A stretch of DNA of 36,041 bases from Bradyrhizobium sp. JYMT SZCCT0428. Lineage in GTDB: Bacteria; Pseudomonadota; Alphaproteobacteria; Rhizobiales; Xanthobacteraceae. The translations under genes and the position numbers were made by a program. The stretch spans positions 1 through 36,041 of the forward strand of contig NZ_JAFCLS010000065.1 in assembly GCF_018131075.1 (NCBI RefSeq), given 5' to 3'. The notes below the pieces were generated by a model that worked only from the letters and a program-made list of their open reading frames with translations, had not been told where the DNA came from and made no database searches. Numbering within the stretch: position 1 is the first letter of the stretch; each line of letters opens with the position of its first letter. Positions 7,690 through 16,564 of this stretch are shown here, one piece after another.

Positions 7690-8325
7690 ATGCCGCGCCA
7701 GGTCGATTACTATTTCTCGTTTCAATCGCCGTGGGCCTATATCGGCCATGGGCCGTTTAGCGAGCTCGTAAGTGCCTATGATCTCAAGGTAAATCACAAG
7801 CCCGTGGTGCTGGTCGATCTGTTCTCGGAAACCGGCGGGTTGCCGCTGATGAAGCGCCATCCAGTACGGCAGCGCTACCGGATGGTCGAGCTGCAGCGCT
7901 GGCGCGACAAGCGCGGCCTGAAATTCCATCTTCAACCCGCGAATTGGCCGTTCAACGCGCGGCTCGCCGACGGTGTCGTGATCGCGGCGATCGAGGCCGG
8001 GCTCGATCCCGATCGGTTTCTGCGGCGGGGCTTTGCCGGCGTGTGGGAGGATCAGCTCAATCTGGCTGATCCCGGGACGATTGCGCAGCTGGCCGACGAA
8101 TCCGGGCTGCCCGGCAAGCAATTGGTGGAGCGATCCGCCACTGATGCGATCAGCGCGGCCTATGAGCAGAATCGTCAGGATGCGCTGGCGGCCGACGTGT
8201 TCGGCTCGCCGGTCTATGTGCTGGATGGCGAAGTTTTCTGGGGACAGGACCGGATAGAATTGCTGGGAGACGCGTTGAAGTCCGGCCGCGCGGCCTATAG
8301 CTCAAAGGTCCAGGGTGTTGCGTGA
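7690..8325 (+). CDS. DsbA-fold protein, 2-hydroxychromene-2-carboxylate isomerase family
   Basis: A 211-residue thioredoxin-fold protein of the HCCA isomerase / kappa-class GST-like family. The N-terminus VDYYFSFQSPWAYIGHGPF matches the family start (Y-F-S-PW-Y), with a serine where DsbA has its active cysteines. The C-terminal region has ADVFGSPVYVLDGEVFWGQDRIELL, the family's F-G-SP-F-GE-FWGQDR motif. The named member isomerises 2-hydroxychromene-2-carboxylate in naphthalene breakdown using glutathione, but most homologues work on unknown substrates and nothing here points to aromatic catabolism. I chose the ATG at 7690 because GGAG lies close upstream and translation starts at the conserved strand; an ATG at 7651 would add 13 unconserved residues. 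Confidence 0.88.
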   Translation: MPRQVDYYFSFQSPWAYIGHGPFSELVSAYDLKVNHKPVVLVDLFSETGGLPLMKRHPVRQRYRMVELQRWRDKRGLKFHLQPANWPFNARLADGVVIAAIEAGLDPDRFLRRGFAGVWEDQLNLADPGTIAQLADESGLPGKQLVERSATDAISAAYEQNRQDALAADVFGSPVYVLDGEVFWGQDRIELLGDALKSGRAAYSSKVQGVA

Positions 8326-8404
8326 ATAGACGTCGTGTGATGCGCCTCTGTGTGTGTCCTGGCGGTTGAGGAAACCGGTACTGTCTTTAAGGCGGAGCAA
8401 GCCC

Positions 8405-8938
8405 ATGAGCACAGCGTCGTCCTCCAGATTGTTCTTCTCCGTTGTTGCCGTGCTGGCGCTGGGTGTTGCTGGCGCCGGCGCCGCGCCTCCGAAGGCGATG
8501 CCGGATACCGAGAACGGCCGTTATGCGCTGTCCTCGACGCCGGATGGCGTGCTGCGGCTCGATACCCGAACCGGCGCGATTTCGACCTGCAGCAATTCGG
8601 GCGCGGGCTGGGCCTGTTACGCGGTGCCCGACGAGCGTGCGGCGCTGGATGCGGAGATCGGCCGGCTGCAGGCCGACAATGAAAAGCTCAGGGCGGACCT
8701 TGCTTCGCGCGAACCGACCGTTGCCGGCAAGATCGAAGAGCCGATGCCGAAATCCGACTCGCTGAAGAAGAACGAGCCCAGGAATGACCCCACGATCGCC
8801 GAGGGCGAACGCAAGATCGAAATTCCACTGCCGAGCGATCGCGACATGGATCGCATGATGTCGTTCCTGGAGCGGGCCTGGCGGCGGTTGATCGAGATGG
8901 CCAACCGCGTGCAGAAGGACGTCAACGGCAGGATTTGA
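8405..8938 (+). CDS. Exported coiled-coil protein of unknown function
   Basis: A 177-residue protein with a Sec signal peptide (residues 1 to about 26; hydrophobic core RLFFSVVAVLALGVAGAGA, cleavage near AGAAP). The mature N-terminal part has the pattern GRYALSSTPDGVLRLDTRTGAISTCSNSGAGWACYAVPDERAAL. Two cysteines there could form a disulfide. A short coiled coil follows (LDAEIGRLQADNEKLRADL), then a charged linker and an amphipathic C-terminal helix. I recognise no named family, but the DTRTGxIxxC...GWxCYxVPDER segment looks like a conserved alphaproteobacterial periplasmic module. The ATG at 8405 has GGAGC upstream; an upstream in-frame start at 8354 would destroy the signal peptide. Confidence 0.75.
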   Translation: MSTASSSRLFFSVVAVLALGVAGAGAAPPKAMPDTENGRYALSSTPDGVLRLDTRTGAISTCSNSGAGWACYAVPDERAALDAEIGRLQADNEKLRADLASREPTVAGKIEEPMPKSDSLKKNEPRNDPTIAEGERKIEIPLPSDRDMDRMMSFLERAWRRLIEMANRVQKDVNGRI

Positions 8939-8953
8939 CGGAGTGTTGCGGCT

Positions 8954-9075
8954 GTCGTCCCTGCGAAAGCAGGGACCCATAGCCACCGTCGCGGATTGTT
9001 TGCAAAAGGTATTAACTCCGCGCGCCCGCAATCGAGAGGCCGCGGAGTATGGGTCCCTGCTGTCGCAGGGTCGAC
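8954..9075. repeat. Inverted repeat of a dispersed palindrome (GTCCCTGCGAAAGCAGGGACCC type)
   Basis: The arms at about 8954-8981 and 9048-9075 are reverse complements with two mismatches over 28 bases, flanking a 66-base spacer. Within each arm is a smaller hairpin, CCCTGCGAAAGCAGGG or its variant. It sits between the exported-protein gene and the YjbQ gene and could act as a transcript-end structure. A single related half lies at about 308-338. Confidence 0.8.
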
Positions 9076-9092
9076 ATGTGGAGAGATAATTC

Positions 9093-9566
9093 GTGCCTCC
9101 AAATAAATCGCTGTCCCGCACGCCATCCTCCAGCGTCAGCGCGACGAGCATCGTCTCCTCACTGCTGACCGTGCAAACCCCGGGAGCGGGCTTTACCGAC
9201 CTCACGGCCGAGATCGCAAAATTCGTGCGCGAGGCCGGCGCGCGCGAAGGGTCGGTGACGCTGTTCATCCGTCACACCTCGGCGTCGCTGACGATCCAGG
9301 AAAATGCCGACCCGACGGTGCTGGGCGATCTCTTGACGGCGCTGGACCGGGCCGCGCCCGAAAACGCCGGATGGCGCCACGACACCGAAGGCCCCGATGA
9401 CATGCCCGCGCACATCAAGACCATGCTGACCGCGACCTCGCTGCAGGTCCCGGTGCTGCGCGGCGCGCTGGCGCTGGGAACATGGCAGGGGATCTATCTG
9501 ATCGAGCACCGGGCGCGGCCGCATCGGCGCGAGATCGTGCTGCAGTTTATCGGCAGCAGCGCCTGA
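9093..9566 (+). CDS. YjbQ / UPF0047 family protein
   Basis: A 157-residue protein of the YjbQ family, which forms trimers and in some members shows weak thiamine-phosphate synthase activity; the real role is not settled. The signature is clear: VTLFIRHTSASLTIQENADPTVLGDL, then W-HDTEGPDDMPAHIKTMLTATSL, then GTWQGIYLIEHRARPHRREIVLQFIG. The His, Asp and Glu residues of these motifs form the presumed metal or active site. The GTG at 9093 has GGAGAG seven bases upstream and is the likely start. A later start would also keep the whole domain, as the first 20 residues are not conserved. It is followed by a strong bidirectional terminator. Confidence 0.9.
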   Translation: MPPNKSLSRTPSSSVSATSIVSSLLTVQTPGAGFTDLTAEIAKFVREAGAREGSVTLFIRHTSASLTIQENADPTVLGDLLTALDRAAPENAGWRHDTEGPDDMPAHIKTMLTATSLQVPVLRGALALGTWQGIYLIEHRARPHRREIVLQFIGSSA

Positions 9567-9585
9567 ACCCGTCCCCGCAAAACAA

Positions 9586-9615
9586 AACCGGCCGCGGATC
9601 GCTCCGCGGCCGGTT
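9586..9615. terminator. Bidirectional hairpin terminator between YjbQ and MFS genes
   Basis: A perfect 12-bp stem (9586-9597 with 9604-9615), almost all G and C with AA/TT at the foot, encloses a 6-base loop. It lies between two converging genes: 20 bases after the YjbQ stop and 44 bases beyond the MFS transporter stop. T-tracts are weak on both sides, but placement and stem strength support a shared terminator. Confidence 0.75.
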
Positions 9616-9658
9616 CGTGTTGTGATCGTCCGCCGGCTTCCCGACGGACGAAACCGGG

Positions 9659-11341
9659 TTACTTCGTGATGTCGACGTCCTTGGTTTCCGGCAGGAAGAA
9701 GAAGCCGACGACCGCGGTGATCGATGCGAAGATGATCGGGTACCAGAGACCTGCGTAGATATCGCCGGTCGAAGCCACGATCGCGAACGAGGTCGCGGGC
9801 AACAGACCGCCGAACCAGCCGTTGCCGATGTGGTAGGGCAGCGACATCGAGGTGTAGCGGATCTTGGTCGGGAACAGTTCGACCAGCATCGCCGCGATCG
9901 GCCCGTACACCATGGTGACGAAGAGCACCAGGATGAACAACAGCCCGATCACCGCCGCGACCCGCGGTTTGAAGATGTCGAACGGGTGCGCCATCTTCAC
10001 GATCTGGGCGTCGCCGGCTTTCGGGTAGCCTGCACCCTGCACCGCCGCCAGCACCGCCGGGTTCGATGTCTTGGCATCCGTGTAAGCCACCTCCTTGCCG
10101 TTGACGACGACCTTCACGCCGGTGCCTTCGTAGCGGGTCGAATACTTGACCGACTGCTGGGCGAGGTAGGCGCGGGCGGTGTCGCAAGGCGCGGTGAAGA
10201 CGCGGGTACCGACCGGGTTGAACAGGTCGCCGCAGGCCTTGGGATCGGCGACCACCTCGACCTTGACCGTCTCGATGGCCTTTTCCAGCGCCGGGTTGGC
10301 GTTGGTGGTGATCATCCTGAAGATCGGGAAGAAGGTCAGCGCCGCGATCAGGCAGCCCGCCAGGATGATCGGCTTGCGGCCGATCTTATCGGACAGGGCG
10401 CCGAACACGACGAAGAAGCCGGTGCCGAGCAGCAGTGACCAGGCGATCAGCAGGTTGGCGGTGTAACCGTCGACCTTGAGGATCGATTGCATGAAGAACA
10501 GCGCATAGAACTGGCCGGTGTACCAGACCACGCCCTGGCCCATCACGCCGCCGATCAGCGCGATGATGACGATCTTGGCGTTGCTCCAGTTGGCGAAGGC
10601 TTCGGTCAGCGGCGCCTTTGAGCTCTTGCCCTCGTCCTTCATCTTCTGGAACACCGGCGATTCGTTCAGGCGAAGCCGGATCCAGACCGAGATGCCGAGC
10701 AGCACGACCGACACCAGGAACGGAATACGCCAACCCCATGCGGCGAAGTCAGGCTCGCCTAGCGCCGTACGGGTGAACAGGATCACCAGCAGCGACAGGA
10801 ACAGGCCGAGCGTTGCCGTGGTCTGGATGAACGAGGTGTAGTAGCCGCGTTTGCCCATCGGGGCATGTTCGGCCACGTAGGTCGCCGCGCCGCCATATTC
10901 GCCGCCGAGCGCGAGGCCCTGCAGCAGGCGCAAGCCGATCAGGATGATCGGCGCCGCGATGCCGATGCTCGCCGCGCTGGGCAGAATGCCGACGATGAAG
11001 GTCGACAGGCCCATGATCAGAATGGTGACGAGGAAGGTGTATTTGCGGCCGACGATGTCGCCGACGCGGCCGAACACGATGGCGCCGAACGGACGGACGA
11101 TGAAGCCCGCGGCGAACGCCAGCAGCGCGAAAATGTCGCGCGTGGCCTGGTTGAACATCGGCAGATTTGTTGCCGGATCAATGATGTTGAAGAATTGCAC
11201 ACCGATGATGCTGGCAAGCGAACCGAACAGGTAGAAGTCGTACCATTCGAAGACGGTGCCGAGTGACGAAGCGAGAATGACGAAACGTTCGTCCTTCGTC
11301 ATTCCCCCCGCGCGTGTGGGTGTAGCAGCCATTGTGGACAT
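9659..11341 (-). CDS. MFS transporter, metabolite:H+ symporter (MHS) family
   Basis: A 560-residue 12-helix inner-membrane symporter. The N-terminus ASSLGTVFEWYDFYLFG is the hallmark of MHS members (ProP, KgtP, ShiA). The loop 2-3 motif is VFGRVGDIVGRKYTF and its repeat in loop 8-9 is GALSDKIGRKP. Substrates of the family are carboxylates, betaine/proline, or shikimate; the exact one is unknown. Oddity: relatives are about 430 residues, and here an extra segment of about 100 residues sits after the helix following the second motif (roughly residues 345-450). Topology puts it in the periplasm, and it has two cysteines (PKACGDLF, TAPCDTA). The ATG at 11341 has GGGGAGC upstream. It is divergent from the LuxR-type regulator. 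Confidence 0.92.
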   Translation of the reverse strand: MSTMAATPTRAGGMTKDERFVILASSLGTVFEWYDFYLFGSLASIIGVQFFNIIDPATNLPMFNQATRDIFALLAFAAGFIVRPFGAIVFGRVGDIVGRKYTFLVTILIMGLSTFIVGILPSAASIGIAAPIILIGLRLLQGLALGGEYGGAATYVAEHAPMGKRGYYTSFIQTTATLGLFLSLLVILFTRTALGEPDFAAWGWRIPFLVSVVLLGISVWIRLRLNESPVFQKMKDEGKSSKAPLTEAFANWSNAKIVIIALIGGVMGQGVVWYTGQFYALFFMQSILKVDGYTANLLIAWSLLLGTGFFVVFGALSDKIGRKPIILAGCLIAALTFFPIFRMITTNANPALEKAIETVKVEVVADPKACGDLFNPVGTRVFTAPCDTARAYLAQQSVKYSTRYEGTGVKVVVNGKEVAYTDAKTSNPAVLAAVQGAGYPKAGDAQIVKMAHPFDIFKPRVAAVIGLLFILVLFVTMVYGPIAAMLVELFPTKIRYTSMSLPYHIGNGWFGGLLPATSFAIVASTGDIYAGLWYPIIFASITAVVGFFFLPETKDVDITK

Positions 11342-11655
11342 TTCGATCGCTCCCCTGAATATCTATTGATGCAAAGTCCGCCCGTCGCCGAACTTGGCCG
11401 GATTGAGCTGTGGGCTTCGTCTTACGGTAACATCCCCGTGAAACCTGCCCCAATACGACTTTCGGCCCTTTGCACGGCCGCATCTGGCATACCGGCGCCC
11501 TCGATTGCGCCCTGGATCAGGTCGGTCAGGCCCGCACTATTGCGGCGCACAAGCGGGACTGCTTTCAGACGTGATAGGATTGCGCTCTTGCACGTGGCCT
11601 CCTGCCGGGAGACAAAGCGATTACGGGCTTACCGCAAGCCGATTGCGAGACATCC
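11342..11655. other. Divergent intergenic region, MFS transporter / response regulator
   Basis: This 314-base region must contain the promoters of the leftward transporter and the rightward regulator. I see no convincing gene; the short open frames lack ribosome-binding sites. No -35/-10 pair or operator stands out clearly enough to name. By position, it is the natural place to look for binding of the neighbouring LuxR-type regulator. Confidence 0.4.
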
Positions 11656-12330
11656 ATGACGACCGTTGCCAGCACCCATCTCGTCATCGCCGATGACCAC
11701 CCGCTGTTCCGCGACGCCCTGCGGCAAGCGGTCGCGAGTGTCGTCAGCTCGGCCGTGATCAGCGAGGCGGGCTCGTTCGACGACCTCACGGCGCTCCTCG
11801 AACGGGACTCCGACGTCGACCTGATCCTGCTCGATCTGACCATGCCGGGGATCTCCGGCTTCTCCGGCCTGATTTATCTGCGCGCGCAATATCCGGCGAT
11901 TCCGGTCGTGATCGTCTCCGCCAGCGACGACGCCGGAACCATCCGGAGGTCGCTCGATTTCGGCGCGTCCGGTTTCATTCCCAAGCGCTTCGGGGTCGAA
12001 ACGCTGCGCGACGCCATCATGAAGGTGATGGAAGGCGACGTCTGGGTTCCGCAGGACACCGACCTTTCCTCCGCCGCCGACCCGGACATGACGCGGCTGC
12101 GCGACCGGCTGGTGACGCTGACCCCGCAGCAGGTGAGGGTGCTGATGATGCTGTCGGAGGGGCTGCTCAACAAGCAGATCGCCTATGAACTCGGTGTCTC
12201 GGAAGCGACCATCAAGGCGCATGTCTCGGCGATCCTGCAGAAGCTCGGCGTCGAAAGCCGCACCCAGGCCGTGATCGCAGCCGCGAAAATCTCCGGCGGC
12301 CAGTGGCGCCAGGGTACGCCGACGGCGTAA
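11656..12330 (+). CDS. LuxR-type (NarL family) two-component response regulator
   Basis: A 224-residue response regulator. The receiver domain (about residues 7-122) has the acidic pair at 13-14, the phosphoacceptor Asp60 (LILLDLTMPG) and the conserved Lys110 (GFIPKRFG). The C-terminal DNA-binding domain (about 150-215) has the LuxR helix-turn-helix LTPQQVRVLMMLSEGLLNKQIAYELGVSEATIKAHVSAILQKLGV. Its overall form resembles CrbR/ErdR/AgmR-type regulators, which pair with SSS-domain kinases like the one encoded nearby at 13055-16564 and switch on acetate or alcohol metabolism genes. That pairing is inferred from proximity and family. It is divergent from the MHS transporter and 16 bases upstream of a HAD phosphatase, so probably co-transcribed with it. 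Confidence 0.93.
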   Translation: MTTVASTHLVIADDHPLFRDALRQAVASVVSSAVISEAGSFDDLTALLERDSDVDLILLDLTMPGISGFSGLIYLRAQYPAIPVVIVSASDDAGTIRRSLDFGASGFIPKRFGVETLRDAIMKVMEGDVWVPQDTDLSSAADPDMTRLRDRLVTLTPQQVRVLMMLSEGLLNKQIAYELGVSEATIKAHVSAILQKLGVESRTQAVIAAAKISGGQWRQGTPTA

Positions 12331-12346
12331 CGGCAAAGCAATCCGA

Positions 12347-13021
12347 ATGCCGCCAGTATCAGGGAAAGCGCTGCTGTTCGACATTGACGGCACGCTGGCC
12401 GACACCGATGCGCTTCATCTGGAAGCGTTCAATCAGGTCCTCGGCCCCCGCGGTCACAGCTTTGATCACGCGCGCTTCAGCAAAGAGCTTCAGGGCTTCT
12501 CCAACGCTTCGATCAGCGCGCGGTTTCTCGCCGAGGAACCACCGACGCGCCAGACCGCGATCATCGGCGAGAAGGAGGCAACCTTCCGCAGGCTCGTTGC
12601 CGGGAAAGTCCAGCCATTGCCCGGCCTGATGGCGCTGCTTGCGCGCGCGGATCGCGCTGGCATCCCCATGGTCGCGGTAACCAACGCGCCGCGGCTGAAT
12701 GCCGAGATGCTGCTCTCCGGACTTGGGATCACGGATCGGTTCAAGGCGCTCGTCATCGGCGATGAACTTGCCCACGGCAAGCCGCATCCAATGCCGTATC
12801 TGGAAGGTCTGCGCGCGGTGGGCGGCGTAGCCGCTCTGTCCGTTGCGTTCGAGGATTCCCGATCCGGCATCCAGTCGGCCTCGGCCGCAGGCATCGCGAC
12901 GATCGGGATCCGAACGAGCCTTGCTCATGCGGACATGGTCGCGGCAGGCGCCGTCACGACGGCCGCGAACTTCGACGACCCGGAATTGGTTCGGATGGTC
13001 GGGGCGGCGATGAATTGGTAA
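12347..13021 (+). CDS. HAD-superfamily hydrolase (phosphoglycolate phosphatase / beta-phosphoglucomutase-like)
   Basis: A 224-residue class I HAD enzyme. Motif I is LLFDIDGTLADTD (nucleophile Asp12, acid/base Asp14), motif II is VAVTNAP, motif III is the Lys in HGKPHPMPYLEGL, and motif IV is VAFEDSRSGIQSA. The cap is the helical C1 type, inserted at about residues 20-85. Subgroup III members of this form dephosphorylate small sugar phosphates, phosphoglycolate or similar metabolites; the substrate cannot be assigned. It starts 16 bases after the response regulator, suggesting an operon, and converges on the hybrid kinase gene with only 33 bases between stop codons. Confidence 0.9.
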   Translation: MPPVSGKALLFDIDGTLADTDALHLEAFNQVLGPRGHSFDHARFSKELQGFSNASISARFLAEEPPTRQTAIIGEKEATFRRLVAGKVQPLPGLMALLARADRAGIPMVAVTNAPRLNAEMLLSGLGITDRFKALVIGDELAHGKPHPMPYLEGLRAVGGVAALSVAFEDSRSGIQSASAAGIATIGIRTSLAHADMVAAGAVTTAANFDDPELVRMVGAAMNW

Positions 13022-13054
13022 TGGATGTTTACGATCTCGCGCTACGGCTCGCGA

Positions 13055-16000
13055 CTACTCCGCCGCGACCAGCTGCTGGGCGCGCCACTGGCCGAGCAGC
13101 GCCCGCAGCGATGCCGGTTTGACCGGCTTGTTCAGCACCGCGATATTTTCCTCGCGTGCGGCGGCCCGCACATTCGGACTGCGGTCCGCCGTGATCAGGA
13201 TGGCTGGAGTGTTCTCGCCGAAGCGGCGGCGGATCTCGCGGATCGCGGCGACGCCGTTGCCGCGGTCGAGGTGATAGTCGACCAGAAGGCCGGTGACGCT
13301 TCCGCCTGACGTCTCGATCGCGGCGATCGCAGCCTCGGGGTCTGCGACCGCGATCACCTCGGCGTCCCATGCCGTCAGCAGGGTCTTCATGCCATCGAGG
13401 ATCGCCGGATCGTTTTCGATGCAGACGATCAATGCGCCGCTCATCGGCGTCTTCGAGAGCGGCGTCGCGCTGGTGACCGCGGCGGTGTAGTTGACCGCCT
13501 TTGCGACCGGCACCGTCACCGAGAAGACCGAGCCGCCGCCGGCATTGGCTGATAGCGCGATGCCGTGGTTCAGCACCCGCGCCAGCCGCTCGACGATCGA
13601 GAGCCCGAGGCCGAGCCCGCGCGCGATCCGCGCGCCCTGTTCGAGACGGTGGAACTCCTTGAAGATCTCGCCGCGCTTCTGCACGGGAATTCCGACGCCG
13701 GTATCATAGATGCCGATCTGCAGGGTTTGCCCGCGGCGGCGACAGCCGACCAGCACCCGCCCGCGCGGGGTGTATTTGATGGCGTTGGATATGAAGTTCT
13801 GCAGCAGCCGGCGCAGCAGCGCGCGGTCGGATTCGACCGGCAGCGAGCACGGCACGAAGGTCAGCTTCAGGCCCTTGGCGCGGGCGATCGGGGCGAATTC
13901 GATTTCCAGCGACCGCATCAGGTCGGCCATCTTGAAGCTGGTGATCGAGGTGGTCATCGCGCCGGCGTCGAGCCGCGAGATGTCCAGCAGCGCGCCGAGG
14001 ATTTCCTCGATCGCCTCCAGCGAGTCGTCGATGTTCTCGACCAGGCGGGAATCCTCGCCGCCGCTCTGGCGCTCGACCAGGCTCGTGACATAAAGCCGCG
14101 CCGCATTCAGCGGCTGCAGGATGTCGTGGCTGGCGGCCGCGAGAAACCGCGTCTTCGAGATGTTGGCGTCCTCGGCGGTGCTCTTGGCCAGCGCGAGTTC
14201 GGAATTCAGCCGGGTGAGTTCCTCGGTGCGGTCCCGCACCCGCTTCTCCAGCGTCGCATTGGCGCGCTCCAGCGCTTCCGCCGCCTCGAAGCTCGGCGTG
14301 ACGTCGGAGAAGGTGATCACGAGCCCGCCGCCCGGCATCCGGTTGGAGCGGACCTCGATCACCATGTGCCGGTCGGGCAGGCGTTCCAGATAGGGCTCGC
14401 CCTCGGTGGTGTAGGCTTTCAGCCGCAGCGCCAGCAGGGCGTCGCTGTTACCGGAGCCGGGCGGGCTGACGGCGTCCATGAATTCCAGGATTTCCTGCAA
14501 GGGAATCCCGAGCTGGACCAGATGCGGCGGCAGCGCCAGGATTTCGCCGAACTGCGCGTTCGAGCAGATCAGCTGCAGATCGGCGTCGAATACCGCAATG
14601 CCCTGGCGCACATGGTTCAGCGCGGTCTGCAGGATCTCGCGGTTGAAATGCAGCGCGGCGTGGGAATCGTCGAGCAGTTTCAGCGCCGCCTTGGCGGAGA
14701 CGGTGCGCTTGCGCAGCAGCAGCGACATCACGAGGCGCGAGGAGGCCGCGCCGATCGAGGACGCGATCAGGCGCTCGGCATGCTGCAGCAATTCGAAATC
14801 GGCGGGCGCGGCCGGATCGAGATGACCGGGATGCTCGGCGGTAAAGGTTTCGAACGCCTGGCGGGCTCGGTCGGGGCCGAGATATTGCGCCACCGTGCTC
14901 TGGATATCCTGCACCGTGACCGTGGTGCGCCAGCGCCGGAAGGTCGGCGTAATTGGCGTCAGCGTGCTCGGCACGAACAGGTCGGCCTGCAACCGCTCGA
15001 TCGACGACGGCTGGCGCGCCAGCGACATCACGACGTAGGTCAGGATGTTGAGCCCGAGCGACCACAGCACGCCATGCATCAGCGGCGGCAGATCAGCGCC
15101 GAACAGCGCCCGCGGACGAAGCGCCTCGATGCCGAATGGCCCGTGCTGCAGGAATTGCAGCCCCGCCGTTGTGGTTTCGAGGAAGCTCGGCACGAACAGC
15201 GTGTAGATCCACACGGCGACGCCGACCAGCATGCCGCCCATGGCGCCGCGCGCGGTGCCCTGCCGCCAGAACAGGCCGCCGAAGAAGGCCGGCGCGAGCT
15301 GGGCGAGGGCGGCGAACGACAGCAGCCCGATCGCGGCCAGTTGGGTGCTGCCGAGCGCGCGATAGTAGAAATAGGCCATCACCATGATGGCGAAGATCGC
15401 AAAGCGTCGCACCTTGAGCAGGAAGTCGCCGAAATCCTGCTGGCCCGGGCGCGCCCGCGGGCTTCGCTGCAACACCAGCGGCAACACGATGTCGTTCGAA
15501 ACCATGATGGAAAGTGCCACGCATTCCACGATCACCATCGCGGTCGCAGCCGACAGGCCGCCGACAAAGACGGCGATGCTGAGCAAGGGAGCGTTTCCCT
15601 CGATCGGCAGCGCCAGCACGAACATATCGCTGTCGACGGCGCCGAACGGGAAGGTGACGAGGCCGGCGATGGCGATCGGGATCACGAACAGATTGATGGC
15701 GACGAGGTAGGCTGGAAACAGCCAGCGCGCGCGATTGACCTCGTCGATGCTGGAATTCTCGACCACGCTGACGTGAAACTGTCGTGGCAGCAGCATGATC
15801 GCGCAGAACGACAGCAGCGTCATGGTCAGGAAATTGCCGATCGAAGGCGTGTAGTTGATCGCGCGCATCGCTTCCGGCGTTTTCATCGCGCGTTCGATCA
15901 GATCGACCGGCGAGAACATCCAGAAGGTGACGAAGAGGCCGGCGGCGAGAAACGCCACCAGCTTGACGATGGATTCGGTGGCGACCGCCAGCATCAACCC

Positions 16001-16564
16001 GTGCTGGTGCTCGGTGGCATCGGTCTGGCGGGTGCCGAACAGCACGGCGAAAACGGCCATCGCCAGCGTCACCACCAGCGCGATGTCGCCGATCAGCGGA
16101 ATCGAGGAGAACACCTTGTCCTCGCTCAGGATCGTTTCCAGCGACGACGACATCGCCTTGAGCTGCAGCGCGATATAGGGCACCGATCCGATGATCGCGA
16201 TGACGGCCACGGTTGCGGCGACCGCCTGGCTCTTGCCGTAACGGGCGGCGATGAAGTCGGCGATCGAGGTGATGTTCTGCGATTTGGCCAGCTGGATCAC
16301 GCGGCGCAGCAGCGGCGTGCACAGTCCGATCATCAGGATCGGGCCGACATAGATCGCGAGGAAATCGACGCTGGTGCGGCTGGCGAAGCCGACCGAGCCG
16401 AAGAAGGTCCAGGAGGTGCAGTAGATCGCCAGCGACAGCGGATAGATCATCATGCTGGCGCGGCCGCGTTGGCTCGGCGACAGGCGGTCGCCATAGCTGG
16501 CGACGAAGAACAGCAGTCCGATATAGGCGAATGCGGCGGCGATCACGCCCCAGTCGTGCAGCAT
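13055..16564 (-). CDS. Hybrid sensor histidine kinase with SSS-transporter-like input domain (CrbS/MxtR-like)
   Basis: A 1169-residue inner-membrane hybrid kinase. Residues 1 to about 510 form a sodium:solute symporter-like domain with about 12-13 helices. Residues about 545-625 look like the STAC linker of SLC-fused kinases, and about 640-765 a PAS domain. HisKA has SHDILQPLNAAR with phospho-His813. HATPase_c has N927 (NFISNAIKY), G1 (YDTGVGIP) and G2 (GLGLGLSIVERL). The C-terminal receiver has Asp1096 (LLVDYHLD) and Lys1146. The order matches CrbS/MxtR-type kinases, which with a LuxR-type regulator control acetyl-CoA synthetase and acetate use; the nearby regulator at 11656 is the likely partner. 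I chose the ATG at 16564 because GGGAGA lies upstream and the first membrane helix follows directly; the frame runs 20 charged codons further upstream. Confidence 0.92.
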   Translation of the reverse strand: MLHDWGVIAAAFAYIGLLFFVASYGDRLSPSQRGRASMMIYPLSLAIYCTSWTFFGSVGFASRTSVDFLAIYVGPILMIGLCTPLLRRVIQLAKSQNITSIADFIAARYGKSQAVAATVAVIAIIGSVPYIALQLKAMSSSLETILSEDKVFSSIPLIGDIALVVTLAMAVFAVLFGTRQTDATEHQHGLMLAVATESIVKLVAFLAAGLFVTFWMFSPVDLIERAMKTPEAMRAINYTPSIGNFLTMTLLSFCAIMLLPRQFHVSVVENSSIDEVNRARWLFPAYLVAINLFVIPIAIAGLVTFPFGAVDSDMFVLALPIEGNAPLLSIAVFVGGLSAATAMVIVECVALSIMVSNDIVLPLVLQRSPRARPGQQDFGDFLLKVRRFAIFAIMVMAYFYYRALGSTQLAAIGLLSFAALAQLAPAFFGGLFWRQGTARGAMGGMLVGVAVWIYTLFVPSFLETTTAGLQFLQHGPFGIEALRPRALFGADLPPLMHGVLWSLGLNILTYVVMSLARQPSSIERLQADLFVPSTLTPITPTFRRWRTTVTVQDIQSTVAQYLGPDRARQAFETFTAEHPGHLDPAAPADFELLQHAERLIASSIGAASSRLVMSLLLRKRTVSAKAALKLLDDSHAALHFNREILQTALNHVRQGIAVFDADLQLICSNAQFGEILALPPHLVQLGIPLQEILEFMDAVSPPGSGNSDALLALRLKAYTTEGEPYLERLPDRHMVIEVRSNRMPGGGLVITFSDVTPSFEAAEALERANATLEKRVRDRTEELTRLNSELALAKSTAEDANISKTRFLAAASHDILQPLNAARLYVTSLVERQSGGEDSRLVENIDDSLEAIEEILGALLDISRLDAGAMTTSITSFKMADLMRSLEIEFAPIARAKGLKLTFVPCSLPVESDRALLRRLLQNFISNAIKYTPRGRVLVGCRRRGQTLQIGIYDTGVGIPVQKRGEIFKEFHRLEQGARIARGLGLGLSIVERLARVLNHGIALSANAGGGSVFSVTVPVAKAVNYTAAVTSATPLSKTPMSGALIVCIENDPAILDGMKTLLTAWDAEVIAVADPEAAIAAIETSGGSVTGLLVDYHLDRGNGVAAIREIRRRFGENTPAILITADRSPNVRAAAREENIAVLNKPVKPASLRALLGQWRAQQLVAAE

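Noticed and set aside
7437..7691. 84-codon minus-strand frame upstream of the atp operon
   Set aside because: Overlaps the AT-rich promoter region, lacks a ribosome-binding site, and its translation is Cys/Arg-rich without family likeness.
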